From: Panicum virgatum | Taxonomy: Eukaryota; Streptophyta; Magnoliopsida; Poales; Poaceae | Reading direction: 5' to 3' | Length of the DNA: 64,000 nt | NCBI RefSeq assembly: GCF_016808335.1 | Contig: NC_053140.1 | Span: forward strand, 28,762,086 to 28,826,085 | Shown: one piece after another, positions 46,601 through 58,700 of the stretch | Numbering within the stretch: position 1 is the stretch's first letter | How the letters are laid out: the number at the start of each line of letters is the position of its first letter | Notes under the pieces: generated by a model | The model's database searches: none | Told to the model about the DNA's origin: nothing | The model's input: the letters and a program-made list of their open reading frames with translations, nothing else | Position numbers and translations under genes: made by a program

Positions 46601-47111
46601 AAAGAGTTATGCAGACAAGAAGCGTCAATCTATCCTGTTTCAAGTGGGGGATCATGTCTACTTGTGGGTGTCTCCAATGAAAGGGGTTCAACGGTTCGGG
46701 GTGAGGGGAAAGCTCGCACCTCGCTATGTTGGGCCTTTTCTTATTGTTGAGCAATATGGGCCAGTGGCATACCGTTTGGAACTTCCTGCCCACTTATCCG
46801 CAGTTCATAATATATTCCACGTATCTCAGCTCAGGAAGTGCCTCCATGTTCCAGAGAAGGTGCTTGACATTGAGAAACTACAAGTGGAACCCGATCTTGT
46901 CTATCCCGAATATCCAATCAAAATTGTGGATCACAAAACCAGGGTCACTCGGAATCAAACCAGTGATTTCTATAAAGTGCAATGGAGCAATCACTCCGAG
47001 CGGGAAGCTACTTGGGAGACAGAGGAATTTGTTCGGGCTAAATGTCCAGAATTGCTGCAAGCCTATCGAGGTACACACCAATTCATAGCTCCCCTTTTTG
47101 CCATTCATTAA
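43677..47111 (+). CDS. pol of the gypsy element: PR-RT-RNase H-IN-chromodomain
   Basis: Uninterrupted for 1,144 codons after the TAG at 43674, with no ATG at its start, so it is expected to be translated as a gag-pol fusion. Protease: [11 protein letters not shown] (about residue 40). Reverse transcriptase: [11 protein letters not shown], then the FIDD catalytic box near 350. RNase H: DVYCDASG near 497. Integrase: HHCC finger near 700-755, catalytic Asp residues in MDFIVG and SDRGTQF, then a chromodomain-like [15 protein letters not shown] tail. Two lesions: the last zinc-ligand Cys is Tyr (codon 45936-45938), and the catalytic Glu of the D,D-35-E triad is Lys (codon 46317-46319). The polymerase motifs look intact, but integration should fail. 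Confidence 0.92.
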   Translation, partial: QVAHFKPGQVHYTTLEGIPEGAPVMAGTFSVNEQPVTVLFDSGASHTFISKGCIVRLGLKIESMPKPYHIHSPGGKLITNQFVKQVPLQLQGKFFPMALIMLPTQRIDIILGMNWMDGQGVTLDTTSQSVHINSSIHGSMTSNLRDPASLTHAVHHAEGKKLEDIPVVCEYPDIFPDDLPGMPPDRDVEFTIELQPGTAPISRRPYRMPPNELAELKKQLQELLDKGYIYPSTSHWGCLALFVKKKDESLRLCVDYRLLNAVTIKNKYPLPRIDILFDQLFGAKVFSKIDLRSGNYQIKIRAEDILKTAFSTRYGLFEYLVMSFGLTNAPAHFMYLMNSVFMPELDKFVVIFIDDILIFSKNEEEHAEHLRIVLQRLREHKLYAKFSKRDFWLEEVQFLGHIISDKGISVDPSKIRDVLNWKTPESVSEIRSFLGLAGYYRRFVPNFSKIARPMTELLKKGVRFTWDAKCEQAFQTLRRLLTSAPVLAQPDITRPFDVYCDASGTGLGCVLMQDQRVIAYASRALRRHEENYATHDLELAAVVHALKIWRHYLLGNPVHIYSDHKSLKYIFTQSELNLRQRRWLELIKDYDLEIHYHPGKANVVADALSRKASCNCISATPMQATLYQEMEKLNLAIVAEGTLTNITHTPTMRDQIIAAQTNNIGMEKIRQRLRESDPRVACFQLDGEGVLWFKNRLVVPKDLELRKQILDEAHLSRYSIHPGSNKMYQDLKQRFWLTRMKREIASYVSECDTYRRVKASHLRSAGPLQPLSIPSWKWEDISMDFIVGLPKTSKGHDSIWVIVDRLTKSAHFLPVKTTHTAKQYAQLYMDRIVSLHGIPKTIISDRGTQFIARFWEHFHAALGTQLIRSSAYHPQTDGQTKRINQILEDMLRACALTYSQKWDECLPLAEFAYNNSYQESIRMAPFEALYGRKCRMPLNWSEAGERTFFGPDMVNEAEELVRVIQDNLKIAQSRQKSYADKKRQSILFQVGDHVYLWVSPMKGVQRFGVRGKLAPRYVGPFLIVEQYGPVAYRLELPAHLSAVHNIFHVSQLRKCLHVPEKVLDIEKLQVEPDLVYPEYPIKIVDHKTRVTRNQTSDFYKVQWSNHSEREATWETEEFVRAKCPELLQAYRGTHQFIAPLFAIH

Positions 47112-47129
47112 ATCTCGGGGCGAGATTTC

Positions 47130-47145
47130 TTTTAGGGGGTAGGAT
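47130..47145 (+). promoter_or_regulatory. Polypurine tract of the gypsy element
   Basis: A TTTAGGGGGTAGGAT run abuts the 3' LTR. The preceding TCTCGGGGCGAGATTTC is nearly the same as in the element at 55780 (61037-61052). Confidence 0.8.
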
Positions 47146-49774
47146 TGTAACACCTGCCTTGCGGACAGTCCGCGAGGGGACGGCGGACAGTCCGCCAGGC
47201 ATGGCCCAGATATTTATCTGGATAGATGCGGGACCCACCTGTCGGTTCTCTCTTCCTCCTCATTTCGTCCAGAGCCGAGCGGAGCTCGAGCTCCCGCGCC
47301 ATCGTCGCCCCCTTACTTCGATCTCACTCCTCCACCCACCAAACCTTGATTCCTCACGCAGGAACCTTCCTCGGCACCTCCTCCACCTTCCCCAAACTCT
47401 AGACCGGCTTCTCCCCGGCCGGAATCACCCCCACCACCACTGGTCACCATTGGAGGTGCTTGAAGCTTGCTCCACCATCGATCCGCCTCTCCGGTCGTCC
47501 TCCACTCGAACCGACCACGGAAATGGATTCGTGGTGAGTTCTTTGTGCTTCCCATTCTTTTTCCTCTTCCATGGCGCGTCGCCGGCGCCGGAGTACGGCC
47601 GCCGCCGTCGCCGCCGCCCTTGCTGCCACCTGGGGGCGAGGGTCAGAAATTAGGTATCGCGGATGGTCCGCCTGGGAGGCGCGGACGGTCCGCCGGTCAG
47701 GTTAGGTTTTGTCCTGAGACGATGTTGCCTCTGGTAGTTTAGGAAAATTGAATTGCGGACAGTCCGCTATAGGGGAGCGGACGGTCCGCCGTTGAAGCTT
47801 GAATTTGTTCCAGGGACGATGTCTCTGGTGGTGTTCACGGAATTGAACTACGGACGGTCCGCCACTTGGGCGCGGATAGTCTGCAGTAGAGTCTAGGAAA
47901 TTGTCCAGAGACGTTGCCGTCTCTGGTGGATTGAGTACTTGAACTGCGGACGGTCCGCCAGGGGTGGCCGGACAGTCCGCAGGTAGAATTGGAAAGTGTT
48001 CCAGAGACGTTGTTGTCTCTGATGGGTCGGTAGGGTAGTACGGCGGACGGTCCGCCACTTGGGCGTGGACAGTCCGCAGGGTATTTCAGTAAAAGTAAAA
48101 TAGTCACATCTTTGGGATGCACTCATTTATTTCATATGCATACGTGTAGCATCCGCATCGGAGGGCTCCATATTTGAGGTGATCGCGGCACCGCAGGAGC
48201 AGCCGACGCAAGCCCAAGAGGAGAGGTGTGAGCACTCGGCCCAAGGCCCGGTTGATCCTAGTGTTGAGCAACAGGTGCAAGGCAAGCCCCGGTGCATGTC
48301 CTATTAATTTAAATTATGACTCACTATGTATAAGTTTTACCTATTACTTGTGCATTACGTATTAGGGATTGATTGGAACCCTAGCTGCATAATCCCTAGG
48401 TTTCCTTGAGTTTACTAGAAAGTCTAGGTCGATAGCGGTGCTAGGCTAAATAAGTCCGGTAGAAGTCGGGTGGCTTCGTGTCACTCGCGAGACACAGGAA
48501 ACTTTAGAAGCCGAGTAATTGTCGGTTACTCGCGAGATATATTTTTGTCTTTGTACATCAGTATTGTTGAAGTGGTTTGAAATGGTTATGGAGATGTGAG
48601 ACCGGGCGGGGATGAGGGTATTAGGTTTGGCAGCAGGACAGGGTTCCTGGGTATCTTAGCCCCGTCCGTGTCGATTAAGGACCCGTCGTTGTGGCAGTGC
48701 TGATCGGGGATTGAATTGTACTAACCGCATACCGGGAGTAGGAGGTAGTCGAAACCGGTAAGCCGAGTACTGCCTTGTTTCGAAAGTAAAGGAACCCGCA
48801 CCCAACTCCTGGGGCGAGTCGAGTAGTCGCGGAGAATTGGGATGCATATGTTTACTTTTGGTGGTCTCACGTTGAGCTCGGCTGATCATATGTCGTTGAG
48901 CTGGTTCCTGTAGTTCGAGGCGGGGAGGGGAATGGTTGGCATGTATAGTCCGACAGGGCAAATACGTGCCGTGTTGGTTAGGTCCACCTTGCAAGGAAAA
49001 ATCGAATCGATTCGCCATGTCTCGCGGATATGAGGGCCTTGATCTCTTTGTCACCTCGTAGCAAATGAGTTAGGATGGTAGAGATATGAAAAATGGATAC
49101 TATACTGAATCTTAAATTAGGTGCTTCAACATGTGTGTGTAGACAGGTAAACAATAGTGAGAGTCTATCTATATAGAAAATGCAGCTAAAATATTGAAAG
49201 TAAGGATACACCTCCAGATGCTATTTCTGCAGAATAACCACCAGCCAAAAGCCTTGCATGTCTAGTTAGGTGGGCTAAGTTATACCCACTGGTCGGGTAA
49301 GCCTTGCTGAGTATTAGTATACTCAGGGTTTGTTGCCAACATTATTTCAGGACACACAGACGTAGACTTCTGTCCCTGCTGCGCCAAGTTAATCCGCCGT
49401 GATGCCGAGGGATGGGCGGTCGTGGAGCCAGTCGTTTAGTTAGGGATCTCCCTAGGGCACATTTCTGGTAGTTGTAGGCCCTTTCCTTTGGTTGAAACCG
49501 GATTTCAGTAAGGCAAAGTTTGTAAATTATGTATTTATTCAAACTTGGTTTGTAAAACACAAGGTAAAATCTTATGTATATTTGTTGTATTTTCAAATAT
49601 GTGTCGTGCGTGTACCATCTGCGCCCACCTTCGCGTGGGACTATCGGTGATGTTTCGATCGGGACGTGGGTTGCGAAAGGATCGCCAAATTAAGCCGTTA
49701 AGCTAATGAGCCTGATGTGTTCAAATGACGGCCATTACGCTTAATTAGAGTTTTAATTTGGCGGTTCTGTCACA
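47146..49774 (+). repeat. 3' LTR of the gypsy element
   Basis: 2,629 bp, same palindrome array (47155-48085) as the 5' LTR with scattered substitutions, followed by GCCGA. Confidence 0.95.
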
Positions 49775-50081
49775 GCCGAGCTCCACCGGCGACCGAGCTC
49801 CACCCGGCCCGAGCTCCAGCCACGGTCGTGCTCCGCCCGTGCTGCCCGAGCTCCGTCGACGGACGCGCTCCGCCCGAGCTTGCGGGGAGAAGAAGCGCCT
49901 CGCCGTGTCAGGAAGCTGACGGTGTTAACTGGAGCGAACTCGTTCCATGGTTTTAGCCGAGCGAGCTCATCCCGCATATTGAGCGAATATTCGCTCATAG
50001 GGTTGGCTCCGCTCGCCCGTCCGCAAACCAAACGAAGGATGGAGCCACTCCATCCCATCCGGTTATCCAACCAAACACACC

Positions 50082-50153
50082 AGGAAGTTGTGGTAGAATA
50101 TTTCAAGGAATAGCAGTTTAATCCAGCATTTAGGTTATTGACTTTTAACTAGG
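50082..50153. other. Short spacer
   Basis: Joins the split DNA element to the tandem array; nothing recognised. Confidence 0.3.
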
Positions 50154-51150
50154 TAATTATGCCCGTGTGTTGCTACTAACCAAGTTTATATAAGTATCGG
50201 ATACGTATTGGTGGTCGCGTGTTAATTTGTAGGGATTTATGTGATGGAGTCGTAGACGGAGGGGGCTGGTCCGACTCGCAAACGAGATGTTCAAAGACTC
50301 ACCTGTCAATGACATGAGACGGACCGAATCAAACAGACTAAACAAAAAACCTGGGTGAAAACCTTGCTCATTTTAAAAATAGCAAGGTAATTATGCTCGT
50401 GCGTTGCTACAGATAAGGTTGGTATAAGTATCGGATACGTATTAGTGCCCGTGTGTTAATTTGTAGGGATCTACGTGATCGAGTCATGGACGGTGGGGGT
50501 TGGTCCAACTCGCATATGAAATTACGTAATCGAGTCATGGACAAAGGGGTTGGTCCGACTCGCATACGGGATGTACTAAAGCCCACCTGTCAATAACATA
50601 GACGGACCAAACCAACGTAGCAAACCAAAAAATTGGATGGAAACCTTACTCGCTTACTAATATAGGCAATTATGCCCGTGTGTTGCTACGGACAAAGTTG
50701 GTATAAGTATCAGATATGTATTAGTGCTCGTGTGTTAATTTGCAGGGATATACGTGATCGAGTCGTGGACAGTGGGGGTTGGTCCAACTCGTATACGGGA
50801 TGGACTAAGGTCCACCTATCACACAAGCGGATCAAACCAATACAGGCGGACCAAATCAACGTACCAAACCAAAAATTTGGATGGAAACGTTACTCGCTTT
50901 AGTAATAGATATAGACTAGGCAATTATGCTTGTACGTTTCTACAGACAAAATTGGTATAAGTATCGGATACATATTGGTGACCATGTGTTAATTTGTAGG
51001 GATCTACGTGATCGAGTTGTGGACGAAGGGGGTTAGTCCGATTCGCATACCGGATGGACTAAGGCCCATATGTCAATAACATAGGCGGATCAAATCAACG
51101 TATCAAACTAAAAATTTGGGTGGAAACCTTACTCGCTTTAGTAATAGATA
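50154..51150. repeat. Tandem array, four copies of about 240-275 bp
   Basis: Copies start near 50154, 50391, 50665 and 50920. Each runs AATTATGCCCGTGTGTTGCT, then GTATAAGTATCGGATACGTATT, GTGTTAATTTGTAGGGAT, a GTGATCGAGTCGTGGAC block and CCAACTCGCATACGGGATG. Copy lengths differ slightly. There is no coding capacity. Confidence 0.8.
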
Positions 51151-51586
51151 CAGATATAGAAAAATATAGATATAAAATAGATAAGATATATTTAGTAGGT
51201 AATGTTCATAGTAGATCTATCATTTATCGAGTTGCATTGGGTTCAGTTCGAATAAAAAAAATTGTTCTTCGACCCGAGCCTTATCTGACCGATTCTTTTT
51301 TTGCCCGAGCTCGATTCAACAAGTGGTTGTGTTGGGTCTGGTTCGGATCGGTTTGGATAAAATAGGTTTTATTAATGTTGAGTTTTTACTCAAAAAATGG
51401 GTCCGTGTCTGTTTCGATTTTTATGGTAGATTAGAATTTCTAGCCCGAGCTCGGCCTGCATACTAGTCGGGTTGGGTGGGGTTGGCTTTTTTTGATGGAT
51501 CGGGTTGGGTTCATCGGATCGGGCGGTCCACGATTAGATCTAGTTCTTAGCCTCTTTAGTTCTTTGCATAGAATATGTTATTGCTG
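51151..51586. other. Unassigned; GGGTTGGGTT-rich
   Basis: Contains repeated GGGTCGG/GGGTTGG phrases (51340-51540) of the kind found in grass DNA transposons. No gene. Confidence 0.3.
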
Positions 51587-51594
51587 CAGCCATG
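51587..51594. repeat. Target-site duplication CAGCCATG, left copy
   Basis: The same eight bases occur at 55475-55482. Eight-base duplications are the hallmark of hAT insertions. Confidence 0.8.
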
Positions 51595-51856
51595 CAGGGG
51601 CGGAGGCAGCTGGATTCCTCAATTTTTCTAAGAATACCTAACATTTTTGCAAATGAGTAAGTATATACATTATACAGCAGTAATACATATATGCATACTA
51701 TATCGAGTCACAATTTTCATTCATGGGCTCAAACTTAGCCCAAATAGACCATCCAATCCACAAATGAAGTCCAACTCTCATCAAGCTAGCTTTGGCCCAC
51801 AAATCACGACCCACAAGTCACCAACAAAAAATGATCCAACCAGCATGCTCTATTCT

Positions 51857-54520
51857 CACTATACCACAGCCCCGATACACCGACTGACCGTCGGTTGGTA
51901 AAAGCCGTTGTACCGACGGACCATCAATCGGTATAGATGTATGCCGACACCATGTTTCTGTCGTTGTAAGTGGCGTCGGTATAACTTATACCGACTGATG
52001 GTCTGTTGCCCTACTAAGATATACTGACTGGTACATATCCCCGACCAATGATCTGTTACAACTTTTTTACCGACCGACAGCAAGTAGCTAAATTTTTTTA
52101 CCAACCAACAATCCAATGCTAAGAATCCATAGAAAATAATATAATTAATCTCTCATTGATCATACAACAATTTTTTGAAACAATACAAAACAAACACACT
52201 TGACCGATGGTTTTCATTTGAAGCCAACAGATTCAATATGAGCATACAAACATTGACATTGATCCCCCATACAAATATTAGTTGTCCAATGTTTTCCCAG
52301 AACTGCAGACAAAGGATTCCATATAAGCCAGAAATTACAAGAAGCATATACAGCCAAATTTTCCATCACAGTAAACACCAAAAGGCGCTCAGGAACGCCA
52401 AAAGACTTAACTGCAGAGAAGACCTAGCCTATAAACACAACCTAAAAAGCTACATATATACCAAGAACACAGCTAAGCACTTGACTCCTTATAAAGCATC
52501 CTCTTGGAGACTCCTTATAAAGCATCCTCTTGGAGATCCTAGTTTTAACTCGAGGAAGTTCAGAAGAAACACAATTTCAATGAGCTGGAACTGGTAGACA
52601 AAAGAAGCATGCCCTCCCTCTGCGATCAGGCATTTGTGCTCGCACCTTGAAGGGGAAAAATAATTAGAAACATACAAAATCAGTATTGAGGGTCTTTTTT
52701 GTTACAAGAATAACCAGTGTAACCATAACAATGTGTCCCTTTAAATTATTCTCATCTCTTATAACATCTGTTATGCCTTTGCGGCATGGTTGAAATTGGG
52801 GAAAATCAACCAAGAAAAAGGCATGCAAACAAACTGAGAATAATGATCAAGTGTAAAATTTATAGGCTTTATCCCCTCTCCCAAAATACACAGTTACACA
52901 CACACCAACACAAGCTATGAGTACACACACACGAACATAAGCATGTAGGTACGCTGAGAACTATGACAAATTGCAAAAACCATACCTAGTTTGTTTACAG
53001 TATAATCAAGTTTGAACAGATATTGTTTGCCAACTGCAGCTGGTCCTTCAGCAAGCTAAATATGATCGAACACTGCACGTTTTGGTAGAAAATTAAATAG
53101 GGCAGTTATACCAAAAGTTACAGTTTCAGTTGTAAAATCTAGTAATGCAAGAGTTAATGGGATGTCATACCTGGCCATTTCTTCCAGAGGTGCATGACCA
53201 AGATCGTTTTTCCTTGTTCTCCTTATTCCTTGTCAGTAAGTATCTGTTACCCATGTATTCAGTTCCATCAACAAAATTCGGTATATATGAAATGCTTATA
53301 GTTCAGCTCACGGAATGCTCAACCAACAGGTGTTACAAGTAATTTGCAAACCAAATGTTTCGGCACCAAATGTTCATTCAGAATAATGAAATGAGATCCG
53401 CTATACACACGACTACTGTTATACCTATTATTGTGCATGTCCGCAAATCAACAAGCATACGTATATGAATCCAGGACTACAAATGCAACCAGATCTACTA
53501 AAATCCAAGTAGGGGAGGGGGAGGGAGTGGAAAGTAATACCTTGATGGAGATTGAAAGATGGAGCGTGATGAGGGCTCGGGCAGTCAGGCAGGCAAGGGG
53601 ATCGATGCGGCCCCAAGCGGCTTCGCGGCCGCCGCCATCGATGCGCTCTGCGCCCGCACGAATGGATGTGTTCCATACTGTGCAGCATCCGCTCCTCCTG
53701 GGAGGTCCCAAGCACGGATGCGAGCACAAGGCACGCCCCAGCTCCCGCAGGTCCCTCACGCGCTCTCGCCACCCGCAGCCTCCTGCGGGTCCAGCGTTTC
53801 TTGCAGCTCAAGCGGTGGGTGGTGCGCCTCCTGCTCTCCCGTGGGTCGATGCGGCGGCTCCCGGACACCGCGACCGACGGGGCTGCCCGGTCTCCCGCTC
53901 CGGTGAATGGCAGGCAGGCGCGACACAGGGTGGATTTGGAAGAGGAACAGCGGGCGGGCAGCGGCGCGGCTCCTGGACGCGGCGGCCGGCGGCTCCTGTT
54001 GAGTGGCGGACGGAGGAGGTGGGATGGATTTGGGAGAGGAGCACTGGGCGGGTAGCGGCGCGCGGCTTTGGATGAGATTTGGGAGAGGAGCAGAGGACGC
54101 GAGGCGGTAGAGCACGAAGGACTTTGGGGGATTTGGGGAGAGCGCGCATGGATGAGATTTGGGAGAGGGGTCGACCGCGCGGCGGCGGGGACATTTGGGG
54201 AAGATGGCGGCGCGCGAGCGGGGCAGAAGAATGATACAATTGGGTTCTGCGAATCTGAGCGGTGGGCTAGGAAAAATTGCGCGTCGGAGTGGCCGAGTGG
54301 GCCTAGAGCACGTGATGGGCCCAGTGCATGTATGCCGACGGATAGTTTGAGATCTATACTGCCGACAGATGGTTTGATGATATATGTAAGTTGAAATATC
54401 GACTGATGGTCGGTCGTTGAAACTTGAATTACCGACGAATCGATTGTTACAGAACTTTCCCGACCGATAGTTCATCGCTATTGTTCTACTTTTGCCGACA
54501 CACGTCTGTTGGGATTTCTA
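51857..54520. mobile_element. Probable nested DNA transposon with CCGAC-type subterminal repeats
   Basis: The left side starts CACTATACCACAG and carries several ACCGACGGACC/GGTCGGTA motifs. The right side (54320-54520) carries the same motif in inverted orientation. A matching CACTA terminus on the right was not found, so superfamily and right end are uncertain. Confidence 0.4.
53430..54240 (-). other. GC-rich gene-like fragment inside the composite element
   Basis: Looks like a captured 5' exon and promoter. Both strands are open by composition, and a phrase GATTTGGGAGAGGAGC is repeated four times (53935, 54022, 54071, 54152). I cannot name a protein domain and do not choose a frame. Confidence 0.3.
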
Positions 54521-55482
54521 TTATTCATCATCGCCCTTATTGATAATTTTGATCCAAAAGATTATTTTTTGGCATGCAAGTACTCCCAAAAAAAATAGGG
54601 CGGCATATGTTGATGACCAGAATTGGTAGCAACAAATTAGGAAACCAGAAAACTCTGGGTAAATACCCGGATACTCTAGACACTGGTTCGGACGTCCGAA
54701 CTTTGGCTCAGATACTCCAGGAATAGGCCCGGATGCTCTGGACCGGTCGGTCTGACCATTCCAAATGGAGTCACAGTGTAATTAAAGAAATTTGTAGATT
54801 TAGATCTGTAAAAAGATTCCTTATGGGGCAAGACCTCCCACCCTATAAATATAAAAGGCAACGGCCGATTGAGGGTATCCAATCAATCAAATAAACAACT
54901 TTTATCTTTTTATCTTTTCTCTTTTGCCCTAGCTTCTTCAATCTACTATTGTTTGTTTCCCCTTCATCTCTATGCCAATTGTGGACTTTCTAGGTGGTCT
55001 GCAGACCCTAGAACAACCTTTGCATGTGTTTGCCCCCAAAGGTCCTCCCGGGCGAACGTTTGTTGCTCTGGCAAAACCGGTCTGACCACCCTGCGTAGGC
55101 GGTGCTGCATCAGGCCCCTCCTCGTGTCGCATGATCAAGCGAATTCGTGTGTTGGTCCAGAAAAGGCACCAATAGGTATTCCTTCCGTTGATGGTTCCCC
55201 AAAATCCAGAGCACCGAAAAGGCAAAAACCTAGATCGGCAGGTGGGCAGAGGCTAAAACTGGGAGATGCGTCCGGCAACTGTGAGGTGTTGTGGCCCGCG
55301 GCCAGGCGGCATTTCCCTCCTCACTTTGTTTCATGGGTATATTAGAGTTGAACAGCTTTGTACCTTTATTTCGTAAAAAACAGTACATATTGTGAACATT
55401 CTACTATTCATGTGGATTTTTTTACTTGTTGGGAGATGAAAATACCCTACTCTAAAATCCTAGCTCCACCACTACAGCCATG

Positions 55483-55774
55483 TATAGAGCACGACCGTAT
55501 TGCTCCAGTGGAACATCAGCCTGAGGGGTAGAAGCGAAGAATTTGCCATTGCCATGTACTACACAACCACATCACCAGCATGGGAACATCAGCGCCAAAC
55601 CTTGCAGCAACATCCTCGTTGACACCATGGGGCGTAAATGAAATGAATCTTTCTCGACTGATCAACGCATTAGGGACGAAGGCATGCACTGGTGTTGCCA
55701 ATACCGGATGTGCAAGGGAGAGTGCCCAACTAGACACTCCATTGTCTGAGGTACTAGCATAGGACGCCTCCATG
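55483..55774 (-). other. Unrecognised open frame between the hAT-like element and the young gypsy element
   Basis: A minus-strand frame (55773-55516, 85 codons, starting MEASYAST) and an overlapping plus-strand frame (55580-55762) are both open. I cannot match either to a family. It may be part of an older repeat; no splice signals decide the matter. Confidence 0.25.
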
Positions 55775-55779
55775 ATAGT

Positions 55780-58700
55780 TGTGACATCTCAGAGTTTTAA
55801 CATGCTAAGCAAGAAATATTAAATGTGGTTTGATGCTAAATAAACAAGAGAAAGTTAAATTATGCATTTCTTTTTGGAAAAGAACATCTGTGTTTGTATG
55901 TGTTTGTGTATGTGTGTATGTGTGCCTAGGTTAGGAACCTCAAATAATTTACACACCAATGCAATTAGGCATATGAAAATGAACAAACATGTTCACCATG
56001 AAAAGAATAATCAATGTCTAGTTGAACCTTAGGGGTAAAAGTGGCAAAAATTACATGAAATGATAAGTGATTTGATTTGTAGTTTTCAAAAATTTAAATT
56101 AACTTTTAAACCTTTGCTCGTTTAAACTTTTGCCTGAAATAAAAGTTGTAGGTTTTTAAATTCTCTACAACGTTCGTATTCAGAGTTTTTCATGTTTCAA
56201 AAGGAAATTTTGAGAAAAATTTGAATTCTTGAATCAATTTAATCTCTCTCTCTTTCTCTCTACTCTCTCTCTGTTTTCTCTCTCGCTCCCCTGTTCGACG
56301 CCGGCCGAGCGCGAGGCCGCCGGCCACGCGCCGCTCCCTCGCCGCGCCCCCAGTCAGCTCCGCCTCGGCTTCTCCCGTAGCTTCTCGGCTTCGCCACGCG
56401 TCGCAATCCACGGCGCGCTCACCGAGGATGGCCGCCGAACCGCCACGACGACGCCGTGACGGCCCGGTCGACCGTGCCTCGACCCGTCTCGCGTCCTTGA
56501 CTACCTAGGGTCTTCCTTCGGAGCCCAGAGGCGTCCCCAACCCTTCCTTCTCCCCTCCTGATCGCGAGAGCCACGCTCAGCCGCCCCTCTCGCCTGGAAC
56601 AGCCACCACCGCCCGCCATACCCGCCGCCGTCCCTTAGGTCGCCGCGGAGCTCCCTCCTCCACCCTCCCTCGCGCCCAAATGACCCCGTAGCTAGCTTCC
56701 TTGGCCGCCGCTGGTGCTCCCCGACCCACCCGTCGCCGCCCAAGCTCGCTGGACCGCCGCCGCCGCCTCCAACTGCCACCGCCGGAGCTTCTGCTCCGCG
56801 GAGGAGCCTCCTCAGGCCACCCCGCGCCCAACCAAGGACACCCCTAGGTCCCTCTCACCCTCCTCTTGCTCCTCCCCCTACTCCCCCTCGCCGCCGGCCG
56901 CCCGAAGCTCCCCTGTTTCAAACCCCAGCCAAGGACCTCGGGTTGAAATTCAAGAAAGTTCAGGGGGTTGTTTGAATAGACTGTGACTCAGATGAATAGT
57001 GCTGTAGGGACTCCTTTGTAATTTTTAGCTGTAAACTTTGAAATTCAATAGAAATTCGTAGAAAATTCGTAAAATAGAAAACCCAGTTGTTCTGGAATCC
57101 TTATGAAAATCTCTATGCAGTAGAATCATAATATGATGGGTGATAGTTGAAACTTTTTGCTGGAAAATTAGATTTGTGTTACTAGGTGCATAAAGGCTAG
57201 TTGTTTATTCTTTTTCTTAATTATTTCTTGAAGCCTTGTTATGCTCTGAAATTTTTATGGTGGTTTGTTCATGTGACACTAGTGTTTCTATAAAAATTTT
57301 ATGGTCAGTTCTCATGTGTAGCTAATTCTTTGATTTAATCCTTGTTTAGTAGACTTTATTTATGATAAATAGTTTCTGTTCTTGATAAATCCTGAAAATA
57401 TTCCTGAGTGTTCTTCTAGAGTATCTTAGCTTTTCCAGGAAGTTTGAGCTTCAATTCATGGCTAGATCAGGAACTAAAAATAAATATTGCTAATCTGTTG
57501 TCTGTTTTGTTTATTTTCTCATATTTATCTATGTGCATAATAAATCCTGAAAAATTCACAGTAGCTGACTAATCCCGTTTTTGACCTGTTGTTAAAGTTT
57601 GAGTTTGTTTTATACTCTAGTCTAACCTGTGTTTTTCAATCTTGTTCTAGGAGTTGTCTGATTACATGAATTGTTCTGGTTATTTGGCTACAAGTGTTGG
57701 GATGATTTTTGCAGGATAGCTAGTTCTGTTTACCTTATGTTTGATGTAATTTTTGTTGAATTTGTTACTAATTATGTGTTGAGTTGTTTATTTATTAGCA
57801 AACCGTGATTTACGTGTTATAGGAAACCACTTCAACATGCTTGGTAAAGTTAGTATAGTTCTTTTGTGATGTTGATCATGTTGTCTTGCGTAGTTAGAAA
57901 TGTTGAGTTACTACTCTATAAACGATTGCCCAGTAAAATATGAATGGAAGTGTTTCACTCTTTAACTTCGGGTTTTGTTTGATTTACAACTTTTTAGTGA
58001 AGCAAGTTATAAGTTGATATCTTCACAACAACTCACCCATGTGCATCTCATATAGATACTACCACTCTCGCTGACGGAACATACGAGCTGGTGCCCGAGT
58101 CCGAGAGTGTGCAGCGTGAAGCTCAAGTTAATCTAACTGAAGCTGCGCAAGACCCGAACCCGAGTTCGGAAGAGCCCAGATCCAGCTACGCCCAGGAAGG
58201 CAAGCCCCGGAGCACATCCTTCTATTTTAAATTATGCAACTTATTATTGTTCCTATTTACTTGTGCATTTAAGTTACAGGAGTTGACTGGAACCTTAGTT
58301 GCATGATCCTAGGTACCTATGTTTGAACACTAGTATGTATGGGTCGCTAGTCAGCTATGCTAATGGTTCGGTAGAAGTCGAGTGATTTCCTGTCACTCGC
58401 GAGAAATTATAGGAGTTGGTTGTTTATTACTTGCTACAACTATAAGGTCTACGGGCGGGGTCGTGATACTCGGGATGCCCCGTCTGTCTAGTGAAAAGTG
58501 ATAAGGCCGCAGTGTGTGGTAGTGGTGGTTAAGCGTTTGAACGTACTAATCACATGCCGAGAATATGGTAATCGGTAAGCTTAAGTACTGGATTGAACCG
58601 CAGCCGGAACATACCTTCCCACCGTCTTGAACTCGTTCACATCTAGCTAATGGCGAGTACAGAGTCGTCGTACTGCTGTACTTGAGGGCGGTGGGCCTGT

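Larger units (their letters stand above)
39371..49774 (+). mobile_element. Ty3/gypsy chromovirus-type LTR retrotransposon, complete structure
   Basis: LTRs at 39371-41999 and 47146-49774 (2,629 bp each, TG...CA), a 5-bp duplication GCCGA, a tRNA-iMet primer site at 42002-42011, gag-pol in a single frame (42663-47111) and a polypurine tract before the 3' LTR. Domain order is gag, protease, reverse transcriptase, RNase H, integrase, chromodomain-like tail, which defines Ty3/gypsy; the C-terminus suggests the Tekay/Del side of the chromoviruses. The LTRs differ at a few per cent by eye. Three in-frame TAG codons and two integrase lesions indicate that it is no longer autonomous. Confidence 0.95.
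38868..50081. mobile_element. DNA element (MITE/Pack-like) split by the gypsy insertion
   Basis: Imperfect inverted ends: GGTGCGTTTGGTTGGA near 38869 and TCCAACCAAACACACC ending 50081. Removing the gypsy element leaves about 810 bp. The interior is GC-rich and built from repeats of CCGAGCTCCG and GTGCTCCGCCCG on both sides of the insertion. The target duplication is unclear. Confidence 0.5.
51595..55474. mobile_element. hAT-like element (3.88 kb), apparently non-autonomous, composite
   Basis: Ends CAGGGGCGGAG and (reverse complement of the right end) TAGTGGTGGAG form an imperfect inverted repeat flanked by the 8-bp duplication CAGCCATG. No hAT transposase is recognised. Inside are inverted subterminal-type repeats around CCGACNGANNGTCGGT (51870-52110 and 54320-54520), GC-rich gene-like sequence (53540-54240) and retroelement-like sequence (54560-55400). 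Confidence 0.7.

Noticed and set aside
52175..52597. 140-codon plus-strand frame inside the hAT-like element
   Set aside because: AT-rich, no domain, and includes a local duplication (CTCCTTATAAAGCATCCTCTTGGAGA); likely untranslated captured sequence.
56190..56986. Several open frames in the LTR, repeated at 61480-62276
   Set aside because: Both strands are open in a GC-rich LTR segment, with no domain; identical duplication is due to the LTR pair, not a duplicated gene.
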